From assembly GCF_028023555.1 (NCBI RefSeq), contig NZ_JAQIOY010000003.1:620001-684000 (forward strand): a DNA stretch of 64,000 nucleotides, in the 5' to 3' direction. Positions 1 to 9,805 of the stretch are shown one piece after another; position 1 is the first letter of the stretch; every line of letters starts with the position of its first letter. The notes below the pieces were generated by a model that saw nothing but the letters and a program-made list of their open reading frames with translations, searched no databases and had not been told where the DNA came from. A program made the position numbers and the translations under genes. The DNA comes from Thalassococcus_A lentus (GTDB lineage Bacteria; Pseudomonadota; Alphaproteobacteria; Rhodobacterales; Rhodobacteraceae).

Positions 1-1
1 A

Positions 2-895
2 AAGTCTGTCCGCGGTGATACGGAAACCGGCGCGAACGCAGGATTTGGTGAAGACGCCGATGCCGATGGCGGTTGGGCCGGCGCTTTGGATTTCCCACTT
101 GTTCAAGGGGCCGATTGTTGTGGCACCATCGTGGCCGTTGGCCAAGAGGTGGACCCAGCGCGCATTGGTGAACGGGTTTTGGTTCGCCCGATGCACACCC
201 CGTTGGACGCACAGGCCCCCTACAGCCTTGCCACCTTCGGCTCGGAACGCGACGGTGCCTTTGCCGAATACGCGACGATTGCCTCAAAGGATGCCGTTGC
301 GATTCAATCCGATCTCAGCGACCTGGAACTGGCCAGCTTTCCCTGTGCTTTCACAACAGCCGAAGGCATGATCCAGCGGATTGCCCTGGGCGCTGAACGC
401 GTATTGATCACGGGCGCCTCTGGCGGTGTGGGATCGGCGGCGATCCAATTGGCAAAACGGCGCGGCGCGCATGTGACCGCACAGACCAGCCCAAGCAAGG
501 CTGCAGCGCTACGCGATCTGGGCGCTGACGAAATACTGACGCGCGATGATCCGCTGCCGGATCAAGCCTTTGATGCAGTGCTGGATCTGGTGGGCGGCCC
601 GCGCTGGCCAGAACTGCTGGAAACGCTGCGCAAAGGTGGGCGCTATGTGACATCGGGTGCAATCGCAGGCCCCATTGTCGAACTGGATCTGCGCACGCTG
701 TATCTGCGTGACTTGTCTTTGGCCGGCAGCACTTGGCAACCCGATAGCGTTTTGACCGATCTGGTTGGCTATATCGAGCGCGGGGAAATTCACCCGATGC
801 TGGCCGACCACTTTCCGTTGCAGCGCATCAGCGATGCACAAGAAGCCTTTTTGTCAAAATCCCATATCGGCAAGATCGGCCTGACCATCGAATAA
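2..895 (+). CDS. Zinc-binding-dehydrogenase-family (MDR) oxidoreductase, 5' end outside window
   Basis: The reading frame is open from base 2 and runs to TAA at 893-895, so the N-terminus lies upstream of the window. The visible part has the GroES-like half (LVQGADCCGTIVAVG) followed by a Rossmann nucleotide-binding segment with VLITGASGGVGSAAIQLAK, typical of NADPH-dependent quinone reductase/crotonyl-CoA-reductase-like MDR proteins. No structural zinc cysteine cluster is visible, so a zinc-free quinone-oxidoreductase type is more likely than a true alcohol dehydrogenase. Substrate cannot be told. It is convergent with the CoA-transferase genes and separated from them by a strong bidirectional terminator. 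Confidence 0.85.
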   Translation, partial: KSVRGDTETGANAGFGEDADADGGWAGALDFPLVQGADCCGTIVAVGQEVDPARIGERVLVRPMHTPLDAQAPYSLATFGSERDGAFAEYATIASKDAVAIQSDLSDLELASFPCAFTTAEGMIQRIALGAERVLITGASGGVGSAAIQLAKRRGAHVTAQTSPSKAAALRDLGADEILTRDDPLPDQAFDAVLDLVGGPRWPELLETLRKGGRYVTSGAIAGPIVELDLRTLYLRDLSLAGSTWQPDSVLTDLVGYIERGEIHPMLADHFPLQRISDAQEAFLSKSHIGKIGLTIE

Positions 896-926
896 AAAAG
901 GCCGCCCTTTGCAGGGGCGGCCTTTG
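896..926. terminator. Bidirectional rho-independent terminator
   Basis: Inverted repeat AAAGGCCGCCC / GGGGCGGCCTTT with a short TTTGCA loop, flanked by an A-run on the left and T-rich sequence on the right. It lies between the convergent dehydrogenase and scoB and can serve both. Confidence 0.85.
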
Positions 927-946
927 GTGTTCTGCGCAAGGATGCC

Positions 947-1573
947 TCAGACCAAGGTGGCCTCAGTGGCGGCCCGGAAGTCTGCTTCGCTGACGCCATC
1001 GGCCAGTTCAACGATCTTCAAACCGCCTTCCACGACATCCATCACTCCAAGATTAGTAATGATCCGGTCCACAACGCCGGTTCCGGTCAGAGGCAACGTG
1101 CAGGCCTGAAGGACCTTGCTGTCACCGTGTTTGTTGGTGTGATCCATCACGACCACCACACGGCCAACACCGGCCACCAGATCCATCGCGCCGCCCATGC
1201 CTTTGACGAGCTTGCCGGGGATCATCCAGTTGGCCAAATCGCCATTCTCAGCAACTTCCATTGCACCGAGGATCGCCATGGCGATCTTGCCACCCCGGAT
1301 CATGCCAAAGCTCTGCGAGCTGTCGAAATAGGACGTCTGCGGCAGTTCGGTGATGGTCTGCTTGCCCGCGTTGATCAGGTCGGCGTCTTCTTCGCCCTCA
1401 AACGGAAACGGGCCCATACCCAGCATGCCGTTTTCGGACTGCAGCGTGACTTCGACACCTTCAGGAATGTAGTTCGACACCAGCGTCGGGATACCGATGC
1501 CAAGGTTTACATACATACCGTCTTCGAGTTCCTGTGCGGCGCGTGCCGCCATCTGGTTACGATCCCAAGGCAT
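947..1573 (-). CDS. scoB: 3-oxoacid CoA-transferase subunit B
   Basis: A 208-residue protein of the CoA-transferase family I beta subunit. It contains [13 protein letters not shown], where the glutamate of SENG is the residue that forms the covalent glutamyl-CoA intermediate in this family, and a glycine-rich segment ([14 protein letters not shown]). Together with the adjacent alpha subunit it would move CoA between succinyl-CoA and a 3-oxoacid such as acetoacetate, allowing ketone-body or polyhydroxybutyrate-derived acetoacetate use in the cytoplasm. Its ATG overlaps the TAA of the upstream subunit A gene by one base, so the two are translationally coupled. The exact acid substrate is inferred. 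Confidence 0.9.
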   Translation of the reverse strand: MPWDRNQMAARAAQELEDGMYVNLGIGIPTLVSNYIPEGVEVTLQSENGMLGMGPFPFEGEEDADLINAGKQTITELPQTSYFDSSQSFGMIRGGKIAMAILGAMEVAENGDLANWMIPGKLVKGMGGAMDLVAGVGRVVVVMDHTNKHGDSKVLQACTLPLTGTGVVDRIITNLGVMDVVEGGLKIVELADGVSEADFRAATEATLV

Positions 1574-2277
1574 TATGCACCCTCCTTCGTGCGCACGGTG
1601 CGCTGTTCGATCCGCTTTTCATGCTCACCCTGTATCAGGCGGTGCACATAAATGCCCGGCAGGTGGATGTGATCGCCGTCCAACTCACCCGGCTGCACGA
1701 TTTCTTCGACTTCCATCACGCAGACCTTGCCGCACATGGCGGCTGGCGGGTTAAAGTTGCGGGCTGTCTTGCGGAAAATAGCATTGCCAGTGGTGTCTGC
1801 TTTCCAAGCTTTGACGATTGCCAGATCGGCAAAGATGCCTTCTTCGAGGATATAATCCTCACCGCCAAATTGTTTCACTTCCTTGCCCTCGGCAATCACG
1901 GTGCCAACACCGGTCTTGGTGTAAAAGCCCGGAATGCCCGCACCGCCAGCACGCATGCGTTCGGCCAAAGTGCCCTGCGGGTTGAATTCCAGCTCAAGTT
2001 CGCCTGACAGATACTGGCGCATGAACTCGGCGTTTTCGCCCACGTAGGACGACATCATCTTTTTGATTTGCTTGGTTTCCAGAAGCTTGCCCAGACCAAA
2101 ACCATCAACGCCGGCATTGTTTGAGGCAACGGTGATGTCCTTGACACCGCTGTCGACCAAAGCGTCGATCAGCAATTCCGGAATGCCGCACAGGCCAAAA
2201 CCGCCTGCGGCAATCAACATCCCGTCGTGCACGAGGCCATCCAATGCCTCTGCAGCCGAGCCGTATACCTTTTTCAT
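1573..2277 (-). CDS. scoA: 3-oxoacid CoA-transferase subunit A
   Basis: A 234-residue alpha subunit of the CoA-transferase. The start at 2277 ([15 protein letters not shown]) is chosen because AGGGAG lies about eight bases upstream and this matches the usual family N-terminus; an in-frame extension to 2337 looks untranslated. [16 protein letters not shown] near residue 25 is the CoA-binding glycine-rich segment, and [17 protein letters not shown] follows it, as in ScoA/AtoD proteins. First gene of the scoA-scoB pair; the stop overlaps the scoB start by one base. Confidence 0.9.
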   Translation of the reverse strand: MKKVYGSAAEALDGLVHDGMLIAAGGFGLCGIPELLIDALVDSGVKDITVASNNAGVDGFGLGKLLETKQIKKMMSSYVGENAEFMRQYLSGELELEFNPQGTLAERMRAGGAGIPGFYTKTGVGTVIAEGKEVKQFGGEDYILEEGIFADLAIVKAWKADTTGNAIFRKTARNFNPPAAMCGKVCVMEVEEIVQPGELDGDHIHLPGIYVHRLIQGEHEKRIEQRTVRTKEGA

Positions 2278-2392
2278 GGTCACACTCCCTAGAACCTGAA
2301 TTGCGGGAGTTGTGGCGTCAGTCTGACCCGAAGTCAACGATTATGCCGCAGCGCGGCAACAGCCGGATGCAGGCACCCGGCCGCATTAAAGA

Positions 2393-5113
2393 TCAGCTCG
2401 ACTTTTTGGCGGCGGTTTTCTTGGCTGCAGGCTTTTTGGCCGTAGACTTCTTGGCCGCCGCCTTTTTGGGCGCGGCTTTTTTCTTGCCGCCCTTCTTGGC
2501 TGCTTTTTCCGCAATCAGTTCAACTGCTTGCGCCATAGTCACGTCCTCGGGCGTTACATCCTTGGGCAGCGTCGCATTGACCTTTTCCCATTTGACATAA
2601 GGCCCATAACGCCCCTCCATGACCGACACGGCGCCACCACCTTCGGGGTGTTCGCCCAGTTCACGCAGCGGCTTGGCTGCCGAGCCGCGCCCCCGACCAG
2701 GGTTCGCGCGCTTTTCGGCCAAAAGCTCAACCGAACGATTCATCCCAATCTCGAATACGTCCTGAAAATCCTTCAGGTTCACATACACCGGCTTTGCCTC
2801 ATCTGGCAGCTGATGCATGATGTATGGCCCAAAGCGGCCAAGGTTGCTGGAGACAACCCCGCCTTCGGGATGCATACCGATCTCGCGCGGCAGGGTCAGC
2901 AGCGTCAGCGCCTTTTCCAAGGTCATGTCGTCCGGCGACCAGCCCGGCAGGAAATCCCCACGTGCCTTTGGCAAGGATGCCCGCGGCGGCTTCTTGTTTT
3001 CCGGTGTCGGCTCTCCGCGTTGGACATAGGGGCCAAATCGACCGGCTTTGAGCCAGATTTCTTCGCCCTGATCTTCGCCCAGCACACGTTCATCGCCTTC
3101 GGCGCCTTCACCGGCGATTGGCCGTGTGTAGGTGCATTCAGGATAGTTGCCGCACCCTACAAAACCGCCTGTGCGCGAGGTCTTGAGATGCAATTGCCCA
3201 GCGCCACAGCGTGGACAAATGCGCGGATCACTGCCGTCGTCACGTGGCGGATAAAGCTGCGGCGCCAATGCGTCATCCAGCACATCCAGAACTTCGGAAA
3301 TGCGCAACTCGGACGTTTCAGCAATTGCAGCCGAGAAATCACGCCAGAAGCGCGCCAACAACTCTTTGAAGTCCGCTTCGCCCGCACTGACATGGTCCAG
3401 TTCCGCTTCGAGCGCCGCAGTGAAATCATACTCGACATAGCGCTTAAAGAAATTGAGCAGGAAGATCGTGACGATACGGCCCTTGTCCTGCGGAATCAGG
3501 CGGCCCTTTTCCTTGGCCACATACCCACGGTCTTCGATCGTCGACAGGACCGAGGCATAAGTCGAAGGACGACCGATGCCCAGCTCTTCCATCTTTTTGA
3601 CCAGCGTCGCTTCGGTGTACCGCGGCGGCGGTTGCGTAAAGCTCTGACTGCCCAGCACGGCGCCGTTTTCAGCCAGAACCGCTGCGCCATTCTTGCGCAT
3701 TCCGCCCGCATCACCAGCGTCGATCACATCGGATGACTTTTCAGCCGCCTTGTCGAACTGCGTTTGCATGGCACCGGCGTCAAAGCCCATAGCCTCGCCC
3801 TGCATGATCTGCGGCAAACGCTTGTCATCGTCTTCAACAGGCTCGTCCCGTCCCTCTTCATAGACTTTCAGGAAACCGTCGAACAAAACCACCTGCCCCG
3901 TCGCACGCAGGCCAACCTGTTTGTCGTCGCTGCCGATTTCGACAGTCGTGCGTTCCAGCCGCGCACCAGCCATCTGGCACGCCAGCGTACGCTTCCAGAT
4001 CAGATCATACAGTCTGCGCTGATCCGGTTCAGACAGGCGCAGGCTTTCGACGTCTGCAGCCATATCGGTCGGGCGAATACATTCGTGCGCTTCTTGTGCA
4101 TTCTTGGCCTTGTTCTTGTAGATACGCGGGCTGGCCGGCACATAGCTGTCGCCATAGCGGTCTTTGATGGCGTCGCGTGCAGCCTGCACCGCCTCGGGCG
4201 CCATATCGATCCCGTCAGTCCGCATGTAAGTGATGTGACCCGCTTCATAGAGACGCTGGGCCGCATTCATGCATTGCTTGGCTCCCATGCCAAACTTGCG
4301 GCTAGCTTCTTGCTGCAAGGTCGAGGTCATGAACGGTGCCGAAGGGTTTCGCGAAGACGGTTTGGCTTCAACGCTGGTGACTGTCAGAGCACGCGATGCC
4401 ACCGCCTGAACAGCCATCTCTGCCTGCGTTGCGTTTTCAAGATCGTAGCGATCCAGTTTCTTGCCGGCGAGCGTAACAAGCCGCGCTTCAAAGCTCTGAC
4501 CACGCGGTGTCGTGAACTGAGCTTTGACCTGCCAGTACTCGCGCGGATTGAAGGCCTCGATCTCCATTTCGCGCTCGACAACGAGGCGTAGGCAAACCGA
4601 TTGCACACGGCCCGCACTGCGCGCACCGGGCAGTTTGCGCCACAAGACCGGCGAAAGATTGAACCCCACCAGATAGTCCAGCGCACGGCGGGCCAGATAG
4701 GCCTCGACCAGCGGCGCATCGATGTCCCGCGGATTGTTCATGGCCTCTGTCACAGCGGCCTTTGTGATCGCATTAAAAGTAACGCGTTTGACGTCCGTGT
4801 CTTTCTTGATAGAGCGACGCTTGGTCAGCGCTTCTTTAAGATGCCAGGAAATCGCTTCGCCTTCGCGATCGGGGTCGGTCGCGAGGATCAATGCGTTGTC
4901 GGTTTTCAATGCTTCGGCGATCGCCGCGACGTGTTTGCGCGAATCAGAAGCGATCTCCCAGGTCATGTCAAAGTCGTTCTCGGTATCGACTGATCCGTCT
5001 TTTCCGGGCAAATCCCGGACGTGCCCATATGAGGCAAGAACAGTGTAGTCTGAACCAAGATATTTGTTGATTGTCTTGGCTTTAGCCGGAGATTCGACGA
5101 CGACGACTGGCAT
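2393..5113 (-). CDS. topA: DNA topoisomerase I (type IA)
   Basis: A 906-residue type IA topoisomerase that relaxes negative supercoils. The start at 5113 (MPVVVVESPAKAKTINKYLG) begins directly with the TOPRIM domain and has AAGGGG about ten bases upstream; a longer in-frame start is unlikely. DPDREGEAISWHL is the TOPRIM acidic motif and ITYMRTDG holds the catalytic tyrosine at about residue 296. A CPRCG...CGNYPEC zinc ribbon sits in the C-terminal third, followed by two further topoisomerase C-terminal repeats (GRFGPYV, GRYGPYV) and an alanine/lysine-rich tail of about 35 residues resembling histone H1-like tails, likely a DNA-binding extension. Downstream of dprA on the same strand. Confidence 0.97.
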   Translation of the reverse strand: MPVVVVESPAKAKTINKYLGSDYTVLASYGHVRDLPGKDGSVDTENDFDMTWEIASDSRKHVAAIAEALKTDNALILATDPDREGEAISWHLKEALTKRRSIKKDTDVKRVTFNAITKAAVTEAMNNPRDIDAPLVEAYLARRALDYLVGFNLSPVLWRKLPGARSAGRVQSVCLRLVVEREMEIEAFNPREYWQVKAQFTTPRGQSFEARLVTLAGKKLDRYDLENATQAEMAVQAVASRALTVTSVEAKPSSRNPSAPFMTSTLQQEASRKFGMGAKQCMNAAQRLYEAGHITYMRTDGIDMAPEAVQAARDAIKDRYGDSYVPASPRIYKNKAKNAQEAHECIRPTDMAADVESLRLSEPDQRRLYDLIWKRTLACQMAGARLERTTVEIGSDDKQVGLRATGQVVLFDGFLKVYEEGRDEPVEDDDKRLPQIMQGEAMGFDAGAMQTQFDKAAEKSSDVIDAGDAGGMRKNGAAVLAENGAVLGSQSFTQPPPRYTEATLVKKMEELGIGRPSTYASVLSTIEDRGYVAKEKGRLIPQDKGRIVTIFLLNFFKRYVEYDFTAALEAELDHVSAGEADFKELLARFWRDFSAAIAETSELRISEVLDVLDDALAPQLYPPRDDGSDPRICPRCGAGQLHLKTSRTGGFVGCGNYPECTYTRPIAGEGAEGDERVLGEDQGEEIWLKAGRFGPYVQRGEPTPENKKPPRASLPKARGDFLPGWSPDDMTLEKALTLLTLPREIGMHPEGGVVSSNLGRFGPYIMHQLPDEAKPVYVNLKDFQDVFEIGMNRSVELLAEKRANPGRGRGSAAKPLRELGEHPEGGGAVSVMEGRYGPYVKWEKVNATLPKDVTPEDVTMAQAVELIAEKAAKKGGKKKAAPKKAAAKKSTAKKPAAKKTAAKKSS

Positions 5114-5297
5114 AAGTTGCACAACCCCTTGGAGCGAAATTTTAGGCCATGCCGCAGCAATGGCGCAGGCCGGATATGGCCGCGCAAGATGTGGGGCGCA
5201 AGGGGGAATTGTCAATCATGGCTGCTCTGTCTGCCTGAAACGAAGCCCGCTCTGCGACAGAGCTGCGCCGCTTTTGTGACCGGAAATGCCCGGCGCA

Positions 5298-6473
5298 TCA
5301 GCCCCTGTCTCGCCCGGGCACCAGCGCCAAAAGACCCCCCGCCTGCCGTTCGATTCGACCGTCCAATTCGAGATCCGTCAGAGCCGGGGCAACGTTTGCG
5401 GCCGGCGCCCTGAGATCACGTATGAGCTGGTCTTCGGCCAGCGGCGAGGGCCCCAGCCGGGACAAAATCTGACTGTGCAGCGCCGCAGTTTCCGACAGGT
5501 TGCGGCGTTGCGACTCAGGCTGGGGGACGTTAGGCGCGGCTGCGTCCAGTGGCAGTTCGGCCTGTGGGGAATCGTCAGGAGGCATCGCTTCCAGAATGTC
5601 ATCAGGGTTTCGAATAAGCCGCGCGCCATCGCGCAGCAGGATGTTGCATCCCCCGGCCCGCGCATCGAGCGGATGTCCCGGCACAGCCATGACTTCGCGC
5701 CCCTGATCCAGCGCATTTCGAGCCGTGATCAAAGACCCTGAGCGCGCTGCCGCCTCAACCACGACAACAGCGCGCGCCAGTCCGGACACGATCCTGTTGC
5801 GCACCGGAAAATGCCGGGCAATGGGCTGTAGCCCCATCGGTTGTTCGGATAGACGGGCACCGCCCTCGTCGGCGATGCGTTCAGCAAGCCCAGTGTTTTC
5901 CGATGGATAGAGCACATCAACCCCGCCGCCCATGACCGCAACCGTTCCGGTTTCCAGCGCGGCCAGATGCGCCGCCGTGTCCACACCGCGCGCCAGACCC
6001 GAAGTCACCACGTAACCCGCCTGCCCCAGCCCCTCGGCCAGAGTGCGCGCCATACGCAGTCCCAGCGAAGACGCGTTGCGCGCCCCGACCAGCGCAATCA
6101 TTGGTTTGGCCAAAACAGCGGGATCCCCGACGCACCAGAGCAAAGGCGGCGCATCTGAAATCGTGGCAAGGTCATTCGGGTAGTGAGGATCACCTTGGCA
6201 AATCAGACGAGCGCCATGGGCCCGGGCGGCCTTGAGTTCGGCATGCACAACTGCTTCGGGGCAGATCTGGTATTTCTGAACCCCGGCGGCACGGGCGACA
6301 TCCGGAAGTGCCTCCAACGCGGCGGCGGCTGTGCCGTGTTCCTTGAGCAATCTCCAGAACGTAGCAACGCCAACGCGCCGTGATCGCAAGAGACGGAGCC
6401 ACAAGACACGATCGTCTTCCGTGGTGGGTGGGAGTGGGGGGTGAGTGGAAGAGTAGCTGTCGTCGCGCATCAC
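5298..6473 (-). CDS. dprA: DNA-processing protein DprA (Smf)
   Basis: A 391-residue protein that binds incoming single-stranded DNA and loads RecA during natural transformation or gene-transfer-agent uptake. The central Rossmann-like fold shows VGARNASSLG, TSGLARGVDTAAHLAAL and GGGVDVLYPSENTGL, all DprA signatures. The N-terminus carries a helix-hairpin-like segment and the C-terminus a DprA winged-helix domain (LAEDQLIRDLRAPAANVAPAL). The first codon is GTG at 6473 or ATG at 6470. Located upstream of topA, a common arrangement in alphaproteobacteria. Confidence 0.95.
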   Translation of the reverse strand: MMRDDSYSSTHPPLPPTTEDDRVLWLRLLRSRRVGVATFWRLLKEHGTAAAALEALPDVARAAGVQKYQICPEAVVHAELKAARAHGARLICQGDPHYPNDLATISDAPPLLWCVGDPAVLAKPMIALVGARNASSLGLRMARTLAEGLGQAGYVVTSGLARGVDTAAHLAALETGTVAVMGGGVDVLYPSENTGLAERIADEGGARLSEQPMGLQPIARHFPVRNRIVSGLARAVVVVEAAARSGSLITARNALDQGREVMAVPGHPLDARAGGCNILLRDGARLIRNPDDILEAMPPDDSPQAELPLDAAAPNVPQPESQRRNLSETAALHSQILSRLGPSPLAEDQLIRDLRAPAANVAPALTDLELDGRIERQAGGLLALVPGRDRG

Positions 6474-6608
6474 GTACCCCGTCTGCTTGCTATACTATGG
6501 CTCGCACGGGACTGGTTAATTGCGGGTAAACCCAGATTGAGCCCAGCCAAAAAATTTACCAAGTCTCTGTATTCTAGATGATTTTTCCAAGAAATCCGCA
6601 CCCTGAGG

Positions 6609-7088
6609 CTACGGCACCTTCCGGCTTCGGTTCAGCAAACCCCACAAAACAGCCCATCCGCACAATCCCTGAATCACCAAAGCAATAAAGAGATGCGGCA
6701 AAGCCTCGGGGGCTTCGGTGGTCAAATCGCCGTGCAACAAGATGTGCGCACCAACCAATCCGATTGAAACAGCGCAAAGCGCAACCATGGTGGCTCCGGC
6801 CCAGCCTTTCACGGCCAGAAATAACGCCAAAGGCCATGTCAGCGGCAAACTCAACCAGCCGATAATCAGCGAACCCGCCCAAGCATAAAGAACAAGCAGG
6901 ATGTGTATCCGCAATGCGCTGGGGGCACTGTTGACCCCGGCAAGCAAAATCAAACCCCAAGCGATCAGACCGGGAATCGCAAAACCTGCAAGAACAGCCA
7001 GCAAAGGCCGCCACATCCCAACCTGCTGCCACGCAATCGGTTCAGATTGCAGCCCCAAAGGCCAGGTATTGGTTTGGCGTACCGTCAT
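6609..7088 (-). CDS. Small integral membrane protein of unknown function
   Basis: About 159 residues with the start set at 7088 (MTVRQTNTWPLG). It has four or five hydrophobic stretches of transmembrane length (for example LLAVLAGFAIPGLIAWGLIL and LFIALVIQGLCGWAVLWGLL) separated by very short loops, with a basic C-terminus (NRSRKVP). No catalytic motif is recognised. It lies between tldD and dprA on the same strand. A longer in-frame start at 7232 exists, but its extra residues look non-membrane and arginine-rich, so I do not favour it. Confidence 0.6.
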   Translation of the reverse strand: MTVRQTNTWPLGLQSEPIAWQQVGMWRPLLAVLAGFAIPGLIAWGLILLAGVNSAPSALRIHILLVLYAWAGSLIIGWLSLPLTWPLALFLAVKGWAGATMVALCAVSIGLVGAHILLHGDLTTEAPEALPHLFIALVIQGLCGWAVLWGLLNRSRKVP

Positions 7089-7247
7089 ATCGCAGACCCG
7101 GCTCCGGAACACTGACGCGCAACCAGCGATAACGAAAACGCGCAGCGATTCCCGCCTTGCCCAAGCCCGGTCAGTTTGCGCAAAGCAATTGGATTGCCAC
7201 TCAGCCGCAGGGGGCTCAGCGCTGCCCGCCACACAACAATGCAGCCT

Positions 7248-8666
7248 TTATGCGCTGCCGCCAACCGTCAGGCCCCCGATCATCATCGTCGGCTGGCCGA
7301 CACCCACCGGCACCCATTGCCCCTGTTTGCCGCAATTGCCCATTCCCGGATCCAGCGCCATGTCGTTGCCGATTGCACGAATGTGCTTCAATGCGCTTGC
7401 TCCGTCGCCAATGAGCGTTGCGCCCTTGACCGGCGCACCGACCTTGCCGTCTTTCACGCGATAAGCCTCGGTGCAGGAGAAAACGAACTTGCCGTTGGTG
7501 ATATCCACCTGCCCGCCACCAAAACCAACGGCCCAGATGCCATCCTTCAGATCGGCGACGATATCGCCGGGATCGGTGTCACCGCCCAACATATATGTGT
7601 TCGTCATGCGCGGCATAGGAATGTGCGCATAACTTTCGCGCCGCCCATTGCCGGTCGGATCAACACCCATCAAGCGCGCATTCTGGCGATCCTGCATATA
7701 GCCAACCAGCTTGCCGTCTTCGATCAGGACGTTCTTGCCCGAAGGCGTGCCCTCGTCGTCGATGGTAATTGACCCACGGCGATCCGGGATCGTTCCGTCG
7801 TCCAGAACAGTCACGCCCTTTGATGCGATTTGCTGCCCCATCAAACCGGCAAAGGCAGATGATCCCTTGCGATTGAAATCGCCTTCCAGACCGTGTCCGA
7901 TTGCCTCGTGCAGCAAAATACCGGGCCATCCGGGGCCCAACACAATATCCATGACACCGGCGGGTGCCGCTTCTGCTTCGAGATTGACCAAGGCAACGCG
8001 CAACGCTTCGCGAGCCTTGGACTGCCAATCCTGCGGCGCCAGCAGTCCGTCGAGCGAAACGCGTCCGCCTCCGCCGGCGGTGCCGGATTCGCGGCGGCCG
8101 TTTTCTTCGACAATCACCGAAACATTGACCCGCGTCATTGGACGAACGTCTGACGTGATGCCGCCTTCCGGGCGCAAGATAAAGACCTCTTGCAAAGACG
8201 CTGCGATGGTTGCGGTGACCTGAACCACACGCGGGTCGAGATCCCGGGCGAAGGCATCAATTTCCCGCAGGGTTTCCAGCTTGACCGGAAAGGATGCACC
8301 GGCAATCGGATCGACATCTGTATAGAGCCGTGTGTTTGTACCCTTTGGCGGCGGCGCCATGACCCCGCCACCATCACCAATCGCAAGTCTGGCCGTATCC
8401 GAGGCGCGCTTCAGTGCAGATTCGCTGATTTCGGTCGCATGGGCATAGCCCGCGACCTCACCTTTGACGGCGCGCAGCCCGAATCCCTCGGCGGCATCGT
8501 AGCTGGCGGTTTTTACACGGCCATCATCCAAAACCAGCATTTCCGAGCGTCGACGCTCCAGAAACAATTCCCCGTCTTCAGCCCCCGAAAGCGCCTCACG
8601 CACGATTTTCGTCGTGTTTTCGGCGTCCAGATGGGTTTCGAAGGGGCGAAAGGGTGCGTCTGTCAT
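7248..8666 (-). CDS. tldD: Metalloprotease TldD
   Basis: A 472-residue subunit of the TldD/TldE (PmbA) zinc protease, which in other bacteria degrades unfolded peptides and matures microcin- or RiPP-type peptides. LLHEAIGHGLEGDFN near residue 250 contains the family HExxxH zinc motif on the TldD subunit. The start at 8666 (MTDAPFRPFETHL) gives a length close to the E. coli protein (481). No tldE/pmbA gene is in the window, so its partner must be elsewhere. It is divergent from coxB. Confidence 0.93.
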   Translation of the reverse strand: MTDAPFRPFETHLDAENTTKIVREALSGAEDGELFLERRRSEMLVLDDGRVKTASYDAAEGFGLRAVKGEVAGYAHATEISESALKRASDTARLAIGDGGGVMAPPPKGTNTRLYTDVDPIAGASFPVKLETLREIDAFARDLDPRVVQVTATIAASLQEVFILRPEGGITSDVRPMTRVNVSVIVEENGRRESGTAGGGGRVSLDGLLAPQDWQSKAREALRVALVNLEAEAAPAGVMDIVLGPGWPGILLHEAIGHGLEGDFNRKGSSAFAGLMGQQIASKGVTVLDDGTIPDRRGSITIDDEGTPSGKNVLIEDGKLVGYMQDRQNARLMGVDPTGNGRRESYAHIPMPRMTNTYMLGGDTDPGDIVADLKDGIWAVGFGGGQVDITNGKFVFSCTEAYRVKDGKVGAPVKGATLIGDGASALKHIRAIGNDMALDPGMGNCGKQGQWVPVGVGQPTMMIGGLTVGGSA

Positions 8667-8852
8667 GGGGGCCTCTGAATTGATCCAGATCAAGAAAAGC
8701 GGCGGTTTGCCGCAAGCGATACGCTTTATCGGTTCACAAGAATATGGTTTTAAGCAAGCGATACGCAATGGGAGGAGTGAGTCCGCGCTTTCGAGCCATG
8801 GAACCGCCCACTTTGCACAGAATAAATGACGCACAACCGATCAAGGTGAGAC

Positions 8853-9728
8853 ATGCAACTGAAAACCATGATGGCCGGACTTCTCGGCGCCATGACAGCG
8901 ACGCCGGCTCTGGCGCAGGATCTTGAAATCGTTGGCCGCCCGGTCGATGGCGGACTGGGCTTCCAGCCAGCGGTAACCGAACTGGCACGCGAACTGCAGT
9001 GGCTCGACGGTATGCTGCTGGTCATCATCACCGCGATCTCGCTTTTCGTGGTTGCGCTGATGGCCTACGTGATTGTGCGCTACAATCGCAAAGCAAACCC
9101 AACGCCGAGCAGCTTTACGCACAACACACCGATTGAAATCGCCTGGACCATTGGCCCGATCTTCATTCTGGTCTTCATCGGCGCGTTCTCGCTGCCGGTT
9201 CTGTTCAAGCAGCAGGAAATCCCTGAAGGCGACGTCGTCATCAAGGCAACCGGATACCAGTGGTACTGGGGCTATGAGTATGTTGGCACCGATCTGGCCT
9301 ACGACAGCTACATGATCGGCTCTCCTGCAACAGGTGGCGACAACCGCATGACACCTGAGGTCGAGGCACAGCTGACAGAAGCTGGCTACAGCAACAAAGA
9401 CTTCCTGCTGGCGACCGATACAGCAGTTGTGGTTCCCGTTGGCAAAACCATCGTGATGCAGATCACCGGTGCTGACGTCATCCACTCGTGGACCATTCCA
9501 GCCTTTGGCGTAAAGCAAGACGCCGTTCCCGGCCGTCTGGCAGAACTTTGGTTCAACGCTGACCAAGAAGGCGTCTACTTTGGCCAGTGTTCGGAACTCT
9601 GTGGCATCGCCCACGCCTACATGCCGATCACCGTAAAGGTCGTGTCGGAAGAAGCCTATGAGGCATGGCTGGCGCGTTCCATCGAAGCCGAAGAGTACAC
9701 AGACGTCCGCGAAGTGCTGACAAACTAA
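8853..9728 (+). CDS. coxB: Cytochrome c oxidase subunit II (aa3 type)
   Basis: A 291-residue subunit II carrying the binuclear CuA centre that accepts electrons from cytochrome c. A cleavable signal peptide (ends ATPALAQ, about residue 22) is followed by two transmembrane helices (about 50-75 and 93-115), the aromatic electron-entry stretch YQWYWGYEY, and the CuA ligands [12 protein letters not shown] near residues 246-257 (two Cys, His, Met). AAGGTGAG precedes the ATG. It leads the operon coxB-ctaB-small ORF-ctaG-coxC. Subunit I (ctaD/coxA) is not in the window, as is common in Rhodobacteraceae. Confidence 0.97.
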   Translation: MQLKTMMAGLLGAMTATPALAQDLEIVGRPVDGGLGFQPAVTELARELQWLDGMLLVIITAISLFVVALMAYVIVRYNRKANPTPSSFTHNTPIEIAWTIGPIFILVFIGAFSLPVLFKQQEIPEGDVVIKATGYQWYWGYEYVGTDLAYDSYMIGSPATGGDNRMTPEVEAQLTEAGYSNKDFLLATDTAVVVPVGKTIVMQITGADVIHSWTIPAFGVKQDAVPGRLAELWFNADQEGVYFGQCSELCGIAHAYMPITVKVVSEEAYEAWLARSIEAEEYTDVREVLTN

Positions 9729-9805
9729 TCCAGCGGGGCGCGCGATACAGCGCGCCCTGCCCTTTTCTTGCCGCGGCGCCCTGCGCTGCTCCGAAGGAAG
9801 ATCAC

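Noticed and set aside
8770..8777. GGGAGGAG / CTCCTCCC near the tldD-coxB spacer as a third CcsR-like RNA
   Set aside because: No supporting stem flanks the motif on either strand, so it lacks the structure of the other copies.
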